Positions 1 to 8,945 of a DNA stretch of 55,675 nt are shown here, piece after piece. Numbering within the stretch: the stretch's first letter is position 1; each line of letters starts with the position of its first letter. Origin of the DNA: Ramicandelaber brevisporus (taxonomy: Eukaryota; Kickxellomycota; Ramicandelaberales; Ramicandelaberaceae); contig MU602702.1 in NCBI GenBank assembly GCA_025201865.1, positions 3,953 to 59,627 of the forward strand, given 5' to 3'. The translations under genes were made by a program, and so were the position numbers. The notes below the pieces were generated by a model. That model was not told where the DNA came from. It ran no database searches and was given only the letters and a program-made list of their open reading frames with translations.

Positions 1-46
1 GGCACAAGCGACAAAAGAACGCAGCGAGGATGCCACACCAGCGGCC

Positions 47-50
47 AAAA
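47..50 (-). terminator. Pol III terminator of tRNA-His
   Basis: A run of four T on the minus strand (AAAA on plus) begins four bases past the discriminator base of tRNA-His. This is the usual RNA polymerase III termination signal, at the short end of the functional range. Confidence 0.6.
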
Positions 51-53
51 GAG

Positions 54-124
54 TGCTGTAACCTGGAATCGAACCAGGGCTGACACGGCCACAACGTGTT
101 GTACTACCATTATACTATTACAGC
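54..124 (-). tRNA. tRNA-His (anticodon GTG)
   Basis: Read on the minus strand, this folds as a cloverleaf. The acceptor stem is GCTGTAA pairing with TTACAGC, and the anticodon stem ACACG/CGTGT encloses the loop TTGTGGC, giving anticodon GTG (His). The T arm is CCTGG-TTCGATT-CCAGG, which includes a good B box; an A-box-like TAGTATAATGG lies in the D arm. The discriminator base (position 54) reads A. There is no intron. The genomic base before the acceptor stem (125) reads G on this strand, the same as the G-1 that Thg1 normally adds to tRNA-His; this may be coincidence. CCA is not encoded, as expected for eukaryotes. Confidence 0.95.
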
Positions 125-268
125 CGAGAGCTAATCTCCACAGACCCATGGTCATTCGCACCACTCCTTTGTTCAAACTAATTAAATCCGTTCTATTGGA
201 TCATTCTATCATTGAAGTAGTGTCAAAGTACGGTATATCATTTGAAGAACAACAATTTATAATATAAA

Positions 269-1618
269 TTAGATGACGGTCTTGATCTTGCGCGAGTAGG
301 AGAATCGCAGAAGCAGTGCAAGCAACGAGGCAAGCAGAAGAATGAATCCAGAGTACAAAATGAGCGGTGTAAAATTGTGTCCGTCGCCAGGACCATCCAA
401 TAGTGCACCTGCACCTGGTGTTCCAGGCAAAACACCAATTGCTCCTGCCAACAGCGACGCACCAACCAATGTTGCCAGTTGATTAACGCCAAAGCATTGG
501 CCGAGAACCAGTGGAAGCATGACGATCTGTGCACCGTTTGTGAGACCATATGTGAGACTGAAGGCAATGAGCAGACCAAGACTTGAGGTTGGGTTGATTG
601 TCGAAGCCGGCAGCCAGAAGCAAAAGAAGACAATCGAGCACAGGAATGCTGTCAAGAAGTTAAAGTTGAGGTTACCAAACTTGTCAGCCAGGAGTCCTCC
701 GCCCACTCTTCCAATTGTCGAGCCAACATTGATAAGTGCTACGAGTGTGGCGCCAGTCGCTGCAGTGTAGCCATTCTTGGTGGCAAACAGACTGAGGTAG
801 ACATACGGCACGAATACTGAGGCAAAGGATACAACGTTGAATAGACACACCAGAAGGAAGTTGCCGTTCTTCAGCATCTTCCATTCCATGAGCGACTTCC
901 GTGGAGTCGGCGGAACAACTGTGCGAATGAAGAATGCCGATGCGCTGATGAGGACGAAGCAGATGATGCCAAGAATTCTCATGGCCCATCCAACACCAAC
1001 GCTGTCCAGCAATCGCTGCGTCACTGGTGCAAACACAACACCGCCGAGACCAGATCCAGTGAATGCAATTCCAGTTGCCAGTCCACGGCGCTTATCGAAC
1101 CATTGAGATGGAATCGAGACACTGCTGGTGACACAGCAGCCAGCACCAAGACCAACAACCACACCCTGGGCAACGAGCAGAAGCCAGATTGAGTTCGCAG
1201 TGGCAAACGATGCAATGATCATGCCAGCGCCAATAAGCACGCCGCCAATGAAGATGACAAGACGGTATCCATACACCTCCGACGCATATCCAATGAGTGG
1301 GCCAGGGATGTTCAATGCGGCAATCTGCAGTGTGCCGATCAGTGCAATCTTGGCTGAAGAGACAGAGGTAAACATTTCGTCAGAGTAGTAGGTGGCGAAC
1401 ACACCAAATGCGTTGATGAGACCATATGAGGCAAACAGTGCAAAGAAGGCACAGGCGACCACAACCCATCCATATCCACCGTCTGGTGCAACGATCCCGT
1501 CTGTTTCTTCGCTGCCCACTTCATGAGAGTCGCTCGGATACAGCTCGATGTTTTCGAATTTTTCGTCCGACTCAACAAGGTTGTTGAGTGGCTGTGCCAC
1601 AGCCGTGGAATTGGTCAT
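269..1618 (-). CDS. MFS transporter, monocarboxylate (MCT/SLC16-like) family
   Basis: The protein has 449 residues in one uninterrupted frame, starting at ATG 1618 and ending at TAA. After a hydrophilic acidic N-terminus of about 45 residues comes DGGYGWVVVACAF, the first-helix signature of the monocarboxylate porter branch of the major facilitator superfamily. About 12 hydrophobic segments follow, with a loop between helices 6 and 7 near residue 235 (TPRKSLMEWK). Family members move monocarboxylates or related small acids with protons across the plasma or vacuolar membrane. Fungal MCH paralogs often have other substrates (riboflavin, for example), so the substrate is unknown. The upstream minus-sense leader is strongly pyrimidine-rich. 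The call to family is firm, the function within it is not. Confidence 0.92.
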   Translation of the reverse strand: MTNSTAVAQPLNNLVESDEKFENIELYPSDSHEVGSEETDGIVAPDGGYGWVVVACAFFALFASYGLINAFGVFATYYSDEMFTSVSSAKIALIGTLQIAALNIPGPLIGYASEVYGYRLVIFIGGVLIGAGMIIASFATANSIWLLLVAQGVVVGLGAGCCVTSSVSIPSQWFDKRRGLATGIAFTGSGLGGVVFAPVTQRLLDSVGVGWAMRILGIICFVLISASAFFIRTVVPPTPRKSLMEWKMLKNGNFLLVCLFNVVSFASVFVPYVYLSLFATKNGYTAATGATLVALINVGSTIGRVGGGLLADKFGNLNFNFLTAFLCSIVFFCFWLPASTINPTSSLGLLIAFSLTYGLTNGAQIVMLPLVLGQCFGVNQLATLVGASLLAGAIGVLPGTPGAGALLDGPGDGHNFTPLILYSGFILLLASLLALLLRFSYSRKIKTVI

Positions 1619-2124
1619 GCGAGACTAGAGGCGAGGCGGAGAGTAAGGAGAGTGGAGGAAGAGAGCAGGGGAGAGAGGGGAAAATAAAAGAGAGAAGGTA
1701 CGAGAAGGGAGGTGGCAAGTGTGCAAAGTGGAAACGAAACCCACAAACTGGAAGCGATGCTCTGTCAACTTACCTACATATCAACATCCTGCAGCAGGCT
1801 CAGCGGTAGTATCTCCGGCACGCTCCGTTCGTCGACAGTTTTTTTTTATTGGGGAAGAAGGAATACGAAGGGGGACGTGAGGCTGGTACAATGCTCAAAT
1901 TCTATTTGTTGAGTCTTGTCGATTAGACTGTTGTTGCTGATTTGAAGACTGCTCAGCTCGCCGATGAGGAACCGGATATCATGTGATCGATAGTGCAATC
2001 GAAGTCATGTCAAGGATTCTACAATCTTGTTTTGTCTTGTGTTTGTATAGAAAAAATAAGGAATGGTTTAAAATGGTAACAATGCAAGAATTGGTTTGAA
2101 GAGACGAGGATAAGGAGGGAGAAT
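1619..2124. other. Intergenic: promoter of MFS gene and 3' region of SH3 gene
   Basis: The stretch lies between the MFS start codon and the stop of the SH3 gene, both on minus. Positions 1621-1700 are almost pure purine on plus, so the MFS promoter or leader is CT-rich in its sense direction. A T-run followed by ATT at about 1840-1853 reads AATAAAA on minus and may serve as a poly(A) signal for the SH3 transcript. No conserved coding sequence or RNA gene was recognised. Confidence 0.5.
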
Positions 2125-5100
2125 TTAAAGGTCACCCTCGTCTTCTGCATTGCCATTGAGAATAAACATCATGTTCTCCTTTAACCATGCGACATCTTTG
2201 GCGAGTGCATCGCGCTCCTTCGTTACTGTTGCTAAGCTAGACTTGAGCTCAGCAACGCTAGCTTCCAGCTCTTGCTTGACTGAGGCAGCGGCCGACGTGG
2301 CAGTTGATGAGGCAGCTTGTGCGGTTGAAGTGGCAGTCTTCTCATGAAGGGCGACGAGCTCAGCACGTACTTGTGCCAGCTCTTCCTTGAACGCCAGAGT
2401 TGCCTTTGAAACAGCAGAATCGATGGCAGCCTGCACATCAGAGTCGGATGGATGCGCTACAGATGTAGTGATAACAGCAGACCGCGGCGAGACTGAGGTA
2501 TCCCGCTGAGAAGATGGCGTCGAAGCTGCTGGCTGAGATGTGCCTGGTGAACGCTGGTTCGCAAATTTACGCTGCAATTCAGCGATGCGGCTGGCGGTGG
2601 TTGATGACACTCGACTGTTTCCAGTGGGAGATCCATCCTTGGATGCATTCATGGCAGCAATGAGGGCCGCAGCAGGGCCGCTGGTCGGCTTGGGCGGCAG
2701 CTTCGGCTTGCGAGCAGGCTCAGGCTCAGATGCGGATGGTGCTGGTGGAGTGAGGAGATCGGTTCGAGTGGCGTCACTTTCGAGAGCCTTCTGCAATGTG
2801 GTTGACATCGAGTCTTCGACAACTTGCTGCTTGAGAAGGCCAACATCCGCCTTCTGTCGTTCAGGACGAGCAATGCGAGAGCGACCACGAGCAACGCCAC
2901 CAAGAGTTGGTCCAGAGATGGGTTGGAGAGCTGGCTTGACTTCCAATTCAGTCTCGGTTGCAGCCTCAGTTTCAGTCTCAGTCACAATCTCGACTTCAGG
3001 CACAGACTCACTCTTGGGCTCAACCTTGGACTCGGTCTCAGCAGCTACTTCTGGCTCAGACTCCGGCACTGATACTGCGGATGTGATATCAGATTCATCA
3101 ACCTTGTCAGCAGCTGGAGTATCCTCTGTTTCCGCTTCTGCTTCAACCTCAGGCTCAGGTACAGACACAGGCTCGGCTTCGGCTTCGGCTTCAGCAGCCT
3201 CGGCAGCATCAGCGGGAGCTTCGTCGGATGTATCTTGGGTAGAGGAGACATCATGGCTTGGCTCAACAGTCAATTCTGGCTCGGCAACAGGCTGGGCAAC
3301 AGGCTGGGCTTCCTCAGTTTCAACACTGGCCACAGACTGGCTTTCAATCGATTCAGCAATGGTAGATGGAACGGTTGACAGAGTTGGAGAATACACTGAG
3401 CTACGTGCTGAATTGCTGGCTGTGGTCGAAGGTGGTGGTGGCCGACGGCTGAGAGTAGAAGCTCTAACCAGCGATGGTGATTGGATAGAATCCGTTGTTG
3501 GCTCGGAGACTGGAACGGCTGGTGGGCTTGCCAGCTTCTCAGTGGGAGCGGCAGTGGCTGTTGCAGATGCCGCAGATGTTGCCGGTGTCGCAGTAGCCCT
3601 CTTCTTGCGCAGCTCAGCCATCCAGGATGGAGGAGGCTTTGCGAGAGACTCCTCTTGGGGTGGAGCTGGGCCGGATGCTGCCTGGTCGCTTGAAGGAGAT
3701 GCGACTGAGGGTTGGCGCACAGTACTCTTCCGCAGAGCAGCCAGTCCACCGCCAGCAGCCATGATGCTACCGATGCCACCCTGTTTCACACCATAGGCTG
3801 CGAGTTTGAATGAAGGGGTGGTCTTTGTGTCAGAGTTGATTGAGTCTGCGTCGTCAGCAGTTGCCGATGTAGCTGTAGCTGTGCTATCAATGATGGAGAC
3901 TAAATGCGAAGGGAAGAAGCCAATGTGGCCGTGAGAATCGCCTTTCCACAGACCATCTAAATCGGTTCGTTGTTCAAGGATTGTAATAATGTCTCCAGCA
4001 ACCAAATTGAGATTTCCATCCGAACCACCTTCGTAGTCTTCATTAACTCGAGCTAAAATTGGACCACTGCTCGCTGATTTGTCCAACTTCTCTGTCGACT
4101 CCGACTGTGACTCCGCAGTGTTATCAGCAGCGCCATCGTCTTCCTCCCCTTGTTGCCCGGTACTATCTAAATGTTGCACTGGCGGAGACTGTACAATGGC
4201 TGTTGTGGATTTAGTGGTGTTTGACGAGGCTGAAGTTGATGATTTGCGAAGTACAGGAGGGGGAATTGCCATGCCAGTTGGGAATGCGGATACAGCTGTG
4301 GTCAACTTCTTGAGACGTTCTGTACGAGCGAGGATTTCTGCATCACGTTCGCTTAGCTGGTGGGTCTGTGACTCTGCCTGTTCTGGCTCGCCTTCTTCAA
4401 TGTCATCGTCATTCGCCGCATGAGCTTCATCTGACGGGAATGATGCTGATTTAGGCTGTGCCTCGTCAGCATCAACATCAGCGTCGCTATCAACATCTTC
4501 GCCAGTAATAACGTTTCCATCGTCATAGGTGGGCACGGATGGGACTGGAACTGGCGGGATAGATGGGAGCGGAGGAAGCACTGGCAAGGCTGGCAGCTGA
4601 GGTTGTGGCGGCTGTGGCGGCTGTGGCGGAGGTGGAAGCTGCGACAGTGGTGGTAGTGGTGGCGGCGAAGCAAGAGGTGGAGGTGGTGGTGGAGAAGCGA
4701 GGGGAGGCGGAGGTGGCGGAGAAGCAAGAGGAAGAGGTGGAAGGGGCGGTGGCGGAGATGCTGAGGTTGATGGCAGTGCTGGAGGCGGGGGAGGCGGGAG
4801 TGCAGACACGGGTGGAGGAGGAGAAGAGGAAGATGATGGATGCACATCGGGGTGCTGAGAGTGTGCATCGGAAGATGGAGTTGGTTTACTCTTGTTAATC
4901 TTGAGAATACTGCCCAGTCCACCAAGTCTGTTCTTCTTCTTCTTTTCCTTCTCGTCACTGGATACCGCCTGCTGTACAATATCTGCCATGTGGTGAGCAG
5001 GAGCCGAATCAGATGGAGTCGATACAATAGTGGATACTGGACGGGGAGGACGTGGAGCGGCAACCGGTTCCTTCACGAGCTCGATAAAGTTGGCTGGCAA

Positions 5101-5289
5101 GAGTCCCTCGGTCTGACCAGTCTGCAAGTTGTTGCCAATAAACCAGTCAGGAAACGGTTTGCTCGTGACCAGGACGATGTCTCCCATGGTCATTGCGAGC
5201 TCATCTTCTTGCTGGGGAGCATAGTCGTGAATACAGCGGTATCGCTCGCCTGCCGAGGGGCTCGAAGAAGAAGACGGCTGAGTGATCAT
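2125..5289 (-). CDS. Double-SH3, proline-rich, coiled-coil scaffold protein
   Basis: I chose ATG 5289 (1054 residues). The frame stays open upstream to 5604, but that part is Q/L/Y-rich repeat sequence that looks like leader, and the first SH3 domain begins about 15 residues after 5289. Domain order: SH3 at about 16-73 (containing DWFIGNN and LLPANFIELV); a long disordered stretch with polyproline runs at about 160-250; a second SH3 at about 410-466 (GLWKGDSHGHIGFFPSHLV); Ser/Pro/Glu-rich repeats; and a C-terminal alpha-helical region, likely coiled coil, over the last 100 residues. This is the architecture of cortical actin or endocytic scaffolds (Bbc1, Abp1 and Sla1-like proteins), where SH3 domains bind proline motifs of WASP or type I myosins. 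Orthology to a named protein cannot be set by eye. Codon usage is repeat-rich and no intron is needed. Confidence 0.8.
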   Translation of the reverse strand: MITQPSSSSSPSAGERYRCIHDYAPQQEDELAMTMGDIVLVTSKPFPDWFIGNNLQTGQTEGLLPANFIELVKEPVAAPRPPRPVSTIVSTPSDSAPAHHMADIVQQAVSSDEKEKKKKNRLGGLGSILKINKSKPTPSSDAHSQHPDVHPSSSSSPPPPVSALPPPPPPALPSTSASPPPPLPPLPLASPPPPPPLASPPPPPPLASPPPLPPLSQLPPPPQPPQPPQPQLPALPVLPPLPSIPPVPVPSVPTYDDGNVITGEDVDSDADVDADEAQPKSASFPSDEAHAANDDDIEEGEPEQAESQTHQLSERDAEILARTERLKKLTTAVSAFPTGMAIPPPVLRKSSTSASSNTTKSTTAIVQSPPVQHLDSTGQQGEEDDGAADNTAESQSESTEKLDKSASSGPILARVNEDYEGGSDGNLNLVAGDIITILEQRTDLDGLWKGDSHGHIGFFPSHLVSIIDSTATATSATADDADSINSDTKTTPSFKLAAYGVKQGGIGSIMAAGGGLAALRKSTVRQPSVASPSSDQAASGPAPPQEESLAKPPPSWMAELRKKRATATPATSAASATATAAPTEKLASPPAVPVSEPTTDSIQSPSLVRASTLSRRPPPPSTTASNSARSSVYSPTLSTVPSTIAESIESQSVASVETEEAQPVAQPVAEPELTVEPSHDVSSTQDTSDEAPADAAEAAEAEAEAEPVSVPEPEVEAEAETEDTPAADKVDESDITSAVSVPESEPEVAAETESKVEPKSESVPEVEIVTETETEAATETELEVKPALQPISGPTLGGVARGRSRIARPERQKADVGLLKQQVVEDSMSTTLQKALESDATRTDLLTPPAPSASEPEPARKPKLPPKPTSGPAAALIAAMNASKDGSPTGNSRVSSTTASRIAELQRKFANQRSPGTSQPAASTPSSQRDTSVSPRSAVITTSVAHPSDSDVQAAIDSAVSKATLAFKEELAQVRAELVALHEKTATSTAQAASSTATSAAASVKQELEASVAELKSSLATVTKERDALAKDVAWLKENMMFILNGNAEDEGDL

Positions 5290-5680
5290 CAACGTGTTCC
5301 TTCTCTGTAGTAGTAGTAGTTGTAGTTGTAGTAGTAGTATAGTATAGTATAATAAAGAAGAAAAAACGCCAAGCTGCTGTTGTTGCTGTTGTTGCTGCTG
5401 GTGTTGTTGCTTAAGATGTGCGAGGATAGAAGCGACGACGAAAGACACGAGACAGAGGACAGAAGACAAAGAACAAAGAACAGAAAGACAGAAGGTAAAA
5501 TTAGATGAGCTCTCCTTCTCTCGGCAGGCTTGGTACACGCGTCCGCCCATGAACGTGCATACAATGATTCCATTCGGCGAATAACCGCCTCGTGTAACTT
5601 TCAACTACTCTCCTCCTTCTCCCCCGCTCTCTAATCAATCATCAGGTGGTGGCATTTCATCAAGCCTCGTCTCATCGTAT

Positions 5681-5778
5681 CGTATTCATTGTATCGTATT
5701 CATTGTATCGTATTCATTGTATTGCATTCATTGCATCACATCCATCGTATCACACCCATTGTATCACACTTATTGTAT
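5681..5778. repeat. 14-bp minisatellite, 7 units
   Basis: Seven consecutive 14-bp units. The first three are perfect copies of CGTATTCATTGTAT; the other four are progressively diverged (TGCATTCATTGCAT, CACATCCATCGTAT, CACACCCATTGTAT, CACACTTATTGTAT). The gradient from identical to diverged units is typical of expansion at one end of an array. Confidence 0.9.
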
Positions 5779-5898
5779 CGAGATTGCTTTGAGTTACACT
5801 TTGACAGCATTTCGCTCAGTCTAAAATGTAGCTTTCTTTCGCTCTTTCATTCGCTGTGCGCTATGATGATTATAGTATCCTCTAGTGATGGATGTTCG

Positions 5899-5932
<34 letters not shown>

Positions 5933-5943
5933 TACTTCTACTA
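5899..5943. repeat. ACT/AGT trinucleotide microsatellite
   Basis: A run of about nine ACT units is followed by interrupted ACTTCT units. It lies upstream of the SH3 gene and outside any supported coding region. Confidence 0.85.
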
Positions 5944-6019
5944 CCAATAATACTACTGTTCATTATCGCAAAAATGCCATAGGTTGTAATTCACTTTTTT
6001 GATAAGGAAGGGGTGATAT

Positions 6020-6409
6020 TTACGCCCGCTTGGCAGCGGTCTTCTTGGCGGTCTTCTTGGCAGCCTTTGGCTCCTTGGCCTTCTGGTGCTCCTTAAGCAT
6101 CTTCTTCACAATCTTCTGCTCCTCAACGAGGAAGGCGCGAACGATGCGGTTGCGGACGCACTGGAAGCAGCGAGAGCCACCGTAGATGCGGCTGACGGTC
6201 TTCTGACGCTTCGACACACCGGCGAGGGCCTTTGGGCGCATGGCCTTGATGCCGGAAATTGCGACACCGCAGTCGCCGCAGTGTGGGACCTTGACGGTCT
6301 TCTTCTGGTGGATGTAGCGGAGAGCACCGCCTGGGGTCTTAACGACCTTGACGCGGTTGCTGCGAGTGTTGTAGGAAGCCTGGCGGCGGTAGGTAAGACG
6401 AGCGGTCAT
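6020..6409 (-). CDS. RPL34: 60S ribosomal protein eL34
   Basis: The 129-residue protein matches eL34 from end to end: it starts MTARLTYRRQASYNT, then has the zinc-ribbon-like cysteine pairs CGDC and CFQC, the core VSRIYGGSRC, the helix RAFLVEEQKIV, and a Lys/Ala tail. eL34 is a structural component of the large ribosomal subunit. Length fits the family (about 115-130 residues) and the start agrees with known orthologs. No intron interrupts the coding part. The 5' leader on minus contains a GTTGGT donor-like site (about 6510), a TAACTAA branch-like motif and AG just before the start, so a 5'-UTR intron is possible, as is common in fungal ribosomal protein genes, but unproven. Confidence 0.97.
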   Translation of the reverse strand: MTARLTYRRQASYNTRSNRVKVVKTPGGALRYIHQKKTVKVPHCGDCGVAISGIKAMRPKALAGVSKRQKTVSRIYGGSRCFQCVRNRIVRAFLVEEQKIVKKMLKEHQKAKEPKAAKKTAKKTAAKRA

Positions 6410-6694
6410 TGTCTGTTAGCTGAGGCGATTGATCTGCTTCTTGACGATTTTAGTTACGGGCTATGGCCTCGAAGATTGGCGTGTCGGAAAGAAGGTGTAT
6501 GGACCAACCTTGATCTACACACAGAGCGCTTTGTTGTTGCTTGATCTCTCAAGAAAATTAAAAATATCTGGTGTGTGTGATTTATAATTGAAAAAAATGA
6601 CAAAAAATAAAAATAAAAATCTGAAAATAATTGAAAATAAATTAAAATCAGAAAATCAGAAAAATTATTCTTATTCTTATTCTTATTATTGCTC

Positions 6695-7987
6695 TTAGGG
6701 AAATCTGCTTGCGGGCAGAAGCTTACGCAGATACTCCTCTGGGGTATTGGGCACTCGGGATGCCAGCTCCATGGTGCAGTGACCCCAGCCATCTGGTTGA
6801 TGAGCGCTGTCCTTCGGATTGCACATGCACTTGTCAGCAATGGCTTGATTCTGTGGGCAGTACTGCGCACCAGGATACGAATAGCCCAAATCGTCAAAAT
6901 GATAAATCTGCTCCTTGGCCAAGAACATGGACAGTGCTATCGAGTGAACCGGCGCATCGCCCCATCTCTCGTAAAAGAATCCACCAGCACGATCCAGATG
7001 CTCAAAGAATTTGATGTAGTTTTCGCTGCGGAAGAAGCTGAGATCGCCAATCTCGAAATTCGACCAAAAATGGCATCCATTGTATTCTTCACCATTGTTA
7101 TAGCTCAAGAACTTCATTGAATTGTACTTTGGAACCAGCGCCTTATTCTTCGAGATAAAGTCTTTAGTCACAGACCACAGCGTTTCGATAGTTGCCATGT
7201 GCTCATTAACTGCCAAAATGTACCCATACTTGTAGCCATTGTCCTTCATGTGCAAGAATGGATCATACGGCAAATCACAGAAGAAACTCATGTCAGGCTC
7301 AACTCGCCAATAGTAATCATAGCCCTTTAAAGCCTCATGTCTAAAGAAGAATCCCGCATTCCATCGCATTCTAAGACGATACTCCTCAGAGCCACCTTGG
7401 AAAACGCCATCCTGTTCCATCTTCTTGCGCTTCTTTGCAGCCAAATCCTGATCAATCCATGATGGGTAGCCCCACTGCTCTTTTGGAATCTGTGCATAGA
7501 CTACCTCTCCACTGGCCAATGAACTGGTCTCACGCTTGAATTTAGCAGACAGTGGTTCTGCGCTAAAGAATATCCATGGGTAAGCAAAGTTGCGGTTGAA
7601 GCGATCCTCAACAGCTCGAATCGATTTTTGGATTTTAGCGAGATCCTTGTCGCTAACCAACACAATGAGTGCAGCATTAGCACGACGAGTATGCCGGTCG
7701 CCATTCCACACCGGCTGAGGCTTCTGAATGAGCACGTCAGAGTCAAGCTGCTTGCTCACATCATCGCTCTGTTTAACTGTCATACGGAACAGCGTGCCAT
7801 GCATCAATAAATACACCAAGAAACCAATGGCTGTCAGAGCAAAGCATGGGATCCAGAATGTAGGCCGTTTGCGTGTCTTCTGTGTCTCAAGCAGTCCACC
7901 AGCATCATTTTCAAAACCATTTGCGAAGCCATTGCTTCCAGTCGAGTTTGTCGTCACCAAACCCAAGGCGATACTCTCTTGTTTCAT
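6695..7987 (-). CDS. GT15 alpha-1,2-mannosyltransferase (KRE2/MNT1/KTR family)
   Basis: 430 residues from ATG 7987; an in-frame extension to 8041 begins with TTG, so I reject it. This is a type II Golgi membrane protein: a short cytosolic tail, a signal anchor at about 43-65 (FWIPCFALTAIGFLVYLLM), a stem, then the GT15 catalytic domain. Diagnostic stretches are ANAALIVLVSDKDL, WIFFSAEPLS, SGEVVYAQIPKEQWGYPSWI, YWRVEPDMSFFCDL (acidic Glu at about 230), CHFWSNFEIGDLSFFRS and FYERWGDAPVHSIALS, all in the family order. These enzymes add alpha-1,2-mannose from GDP-mannose to O- and N-linked glycans of secreted and wall proteins, with Mn2+. Which KTR paralog it corresponds to is not decidable here. 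It shares a divergent 958-bp upstream region with a GH81 glucanase gene, also wall-related. Confidence 0.95.
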   Translation of the reverse strand: MKQESIALGLVTTNSTGSNGFANGFENDAGGLLETQKTRKRPTFWIPCFALTAIGFLVYLLMHGTLFRMTVKQSDDVSKQLDSDVLIQKPQPVWNGDRHTRRANAALIVLVSDKDLAKIQKSIRAVEDRFNRNFAYPWIFFSAEPLSAKFKRETSSLASGEVVYAQIPKEQWGYPSWIDQDLAAKKRKKMEQDGVFQGGSEEYRLRMRWNAGFFFRHEALKGYDYYWRVEPDMSFFCDLPYDPFLHMKDNGYKYGYILAVNEHMATIETLWSVTKDFISKNKALVPKYNSMKFLSYNNGEEYNGCHFWSNFEIGDLSFFRSENYIKFFEHLDRAGGFFYERWGDAPVHSIALSMFLAKEQIYHFDDLGYSYPGAQYCPQNQAIADKCMCNPKDSAHQPDGWGHCTMELASRVPNTPEEYLRKLLPASRFP

Positions 7988-8945
7988 TCGCACAGACAAT
8001 GGAGTCGGTTCAAAGTAAACGCGGAAGAGAGATGGGACCAAGCAACAGAGCCGCAGGCGCTTTTGGTCTAAAAAGGAGATGACTATGCTGTTCGAGACTC
8101 GGTACTAAAAAAATAGTATAGGAGTTTTTACGTCAGATTACGGCAGTGTATAGGTAAGGTGCACAGCGATCGCAGAGAGAGAGGGGCAGAGAGGCAGGCA
8201 GGGGAGAAACTTCTATAGGCAGAAACTATTAATAACCACTTCAATCGACCATCAACGAGCCTTATCTCCAACCATCTCCGCTTGAAAATACAAAAACCTG
8301 GTGCAATATCATTGGCTGGTCACAAACCTTTGTGTATCACAGATACTCTTTGATGGAGTATGACGACTCTGGCTTGGTGGAATGAATGCCAACAATGCTG
8401 CAGCTGCTCCACGAGAGACAATCAGTCAAGGAGTAATACGTGTAAACAGTTGCCAGGAACAGTGTTTTGGTTTTTGAGAGAAAAAAACAATCAGTGAATG
8501 ATCGAGTGCGGTTGAATTATAATTAAAAAATGTTAGTATTGTACATGGTGGTGGATCAAATTATATACTCTCAAGAAAATAGCCTCAATTAATAGTTGCC
8601 ATTCCAGACTAACGAGGTTGAAATGCAGATATTAAGCACACCTTTCAGTGCCTTTGTGCATGATTGATTAATGGTGCTGGTGTTGATGAATTGTCACGTC
8701 TCCTTCTGATGCGCCAATTCAAGGAGGTGAAGAATTCTCTTCCTGGCGCGTGTGACGTGCCATCATGTTTACTGCCTGGTGTTGGTGTGCACGCTGCCAC
8801 TTTGTTTTTTTTTCCTTTCATGTTGTGTACCTCTTTCTCTTTCTCTCTTTCTCTCTTTCTCTATCAACACATTCGCACGTTCATATCATTTGCTTTCCTT
8901 TCATTGTCATTGTAATCCTTCCTATTCGACAACAACATCCAACTA
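7988..8945. promoter_or_regulatory. Divergent intergenic region, GT15 (-) and GH81 (+)
   Basis: This 958-bp space separates two start codons facing outward and should hold both promoters. Visible elements are a GA/GGCA purine block at about 8175-8210, a TATA-like TTATATAC at 8561-8568, and a long T/CT pyrimidine tract at about 8804-8862 ending 80 bp before the GH81 start. No coding region or RNA gene was recognised. Confidence 0.5.

Larger units (their letters stand above)
5290..6019. other. Upstream region of SH3 gene with simple repeats
   Basis: This lies between the SH3 gene start and the eL34 stop, both on minus. Next to the SH3 start it holds a leader that on minus is rich in CAA/CAG (about 5372-5410), with GTA-type repeats at 5310-5350 on plus. 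Further upstream are a 14-bp minisatellite (5681-5778) and an ACT microsatellite (5899-5943). No credible gene is seen, and the frames present are repeat-driven. Confidence 0.5.

Noticed and set aside
2540-3796. 418-codon plus-strand frame opposite the SH3 gene
   Set aside because: It is a Ser/Ala/Gly-rich antisense shadow of Ser/Ala/Glu-rich coding repeats, with no recognisable domain.
5681-5778. CRISPR-like array
   Set aside because: The units are contiguous 14-mers without spacers, in a eukaryotic context.
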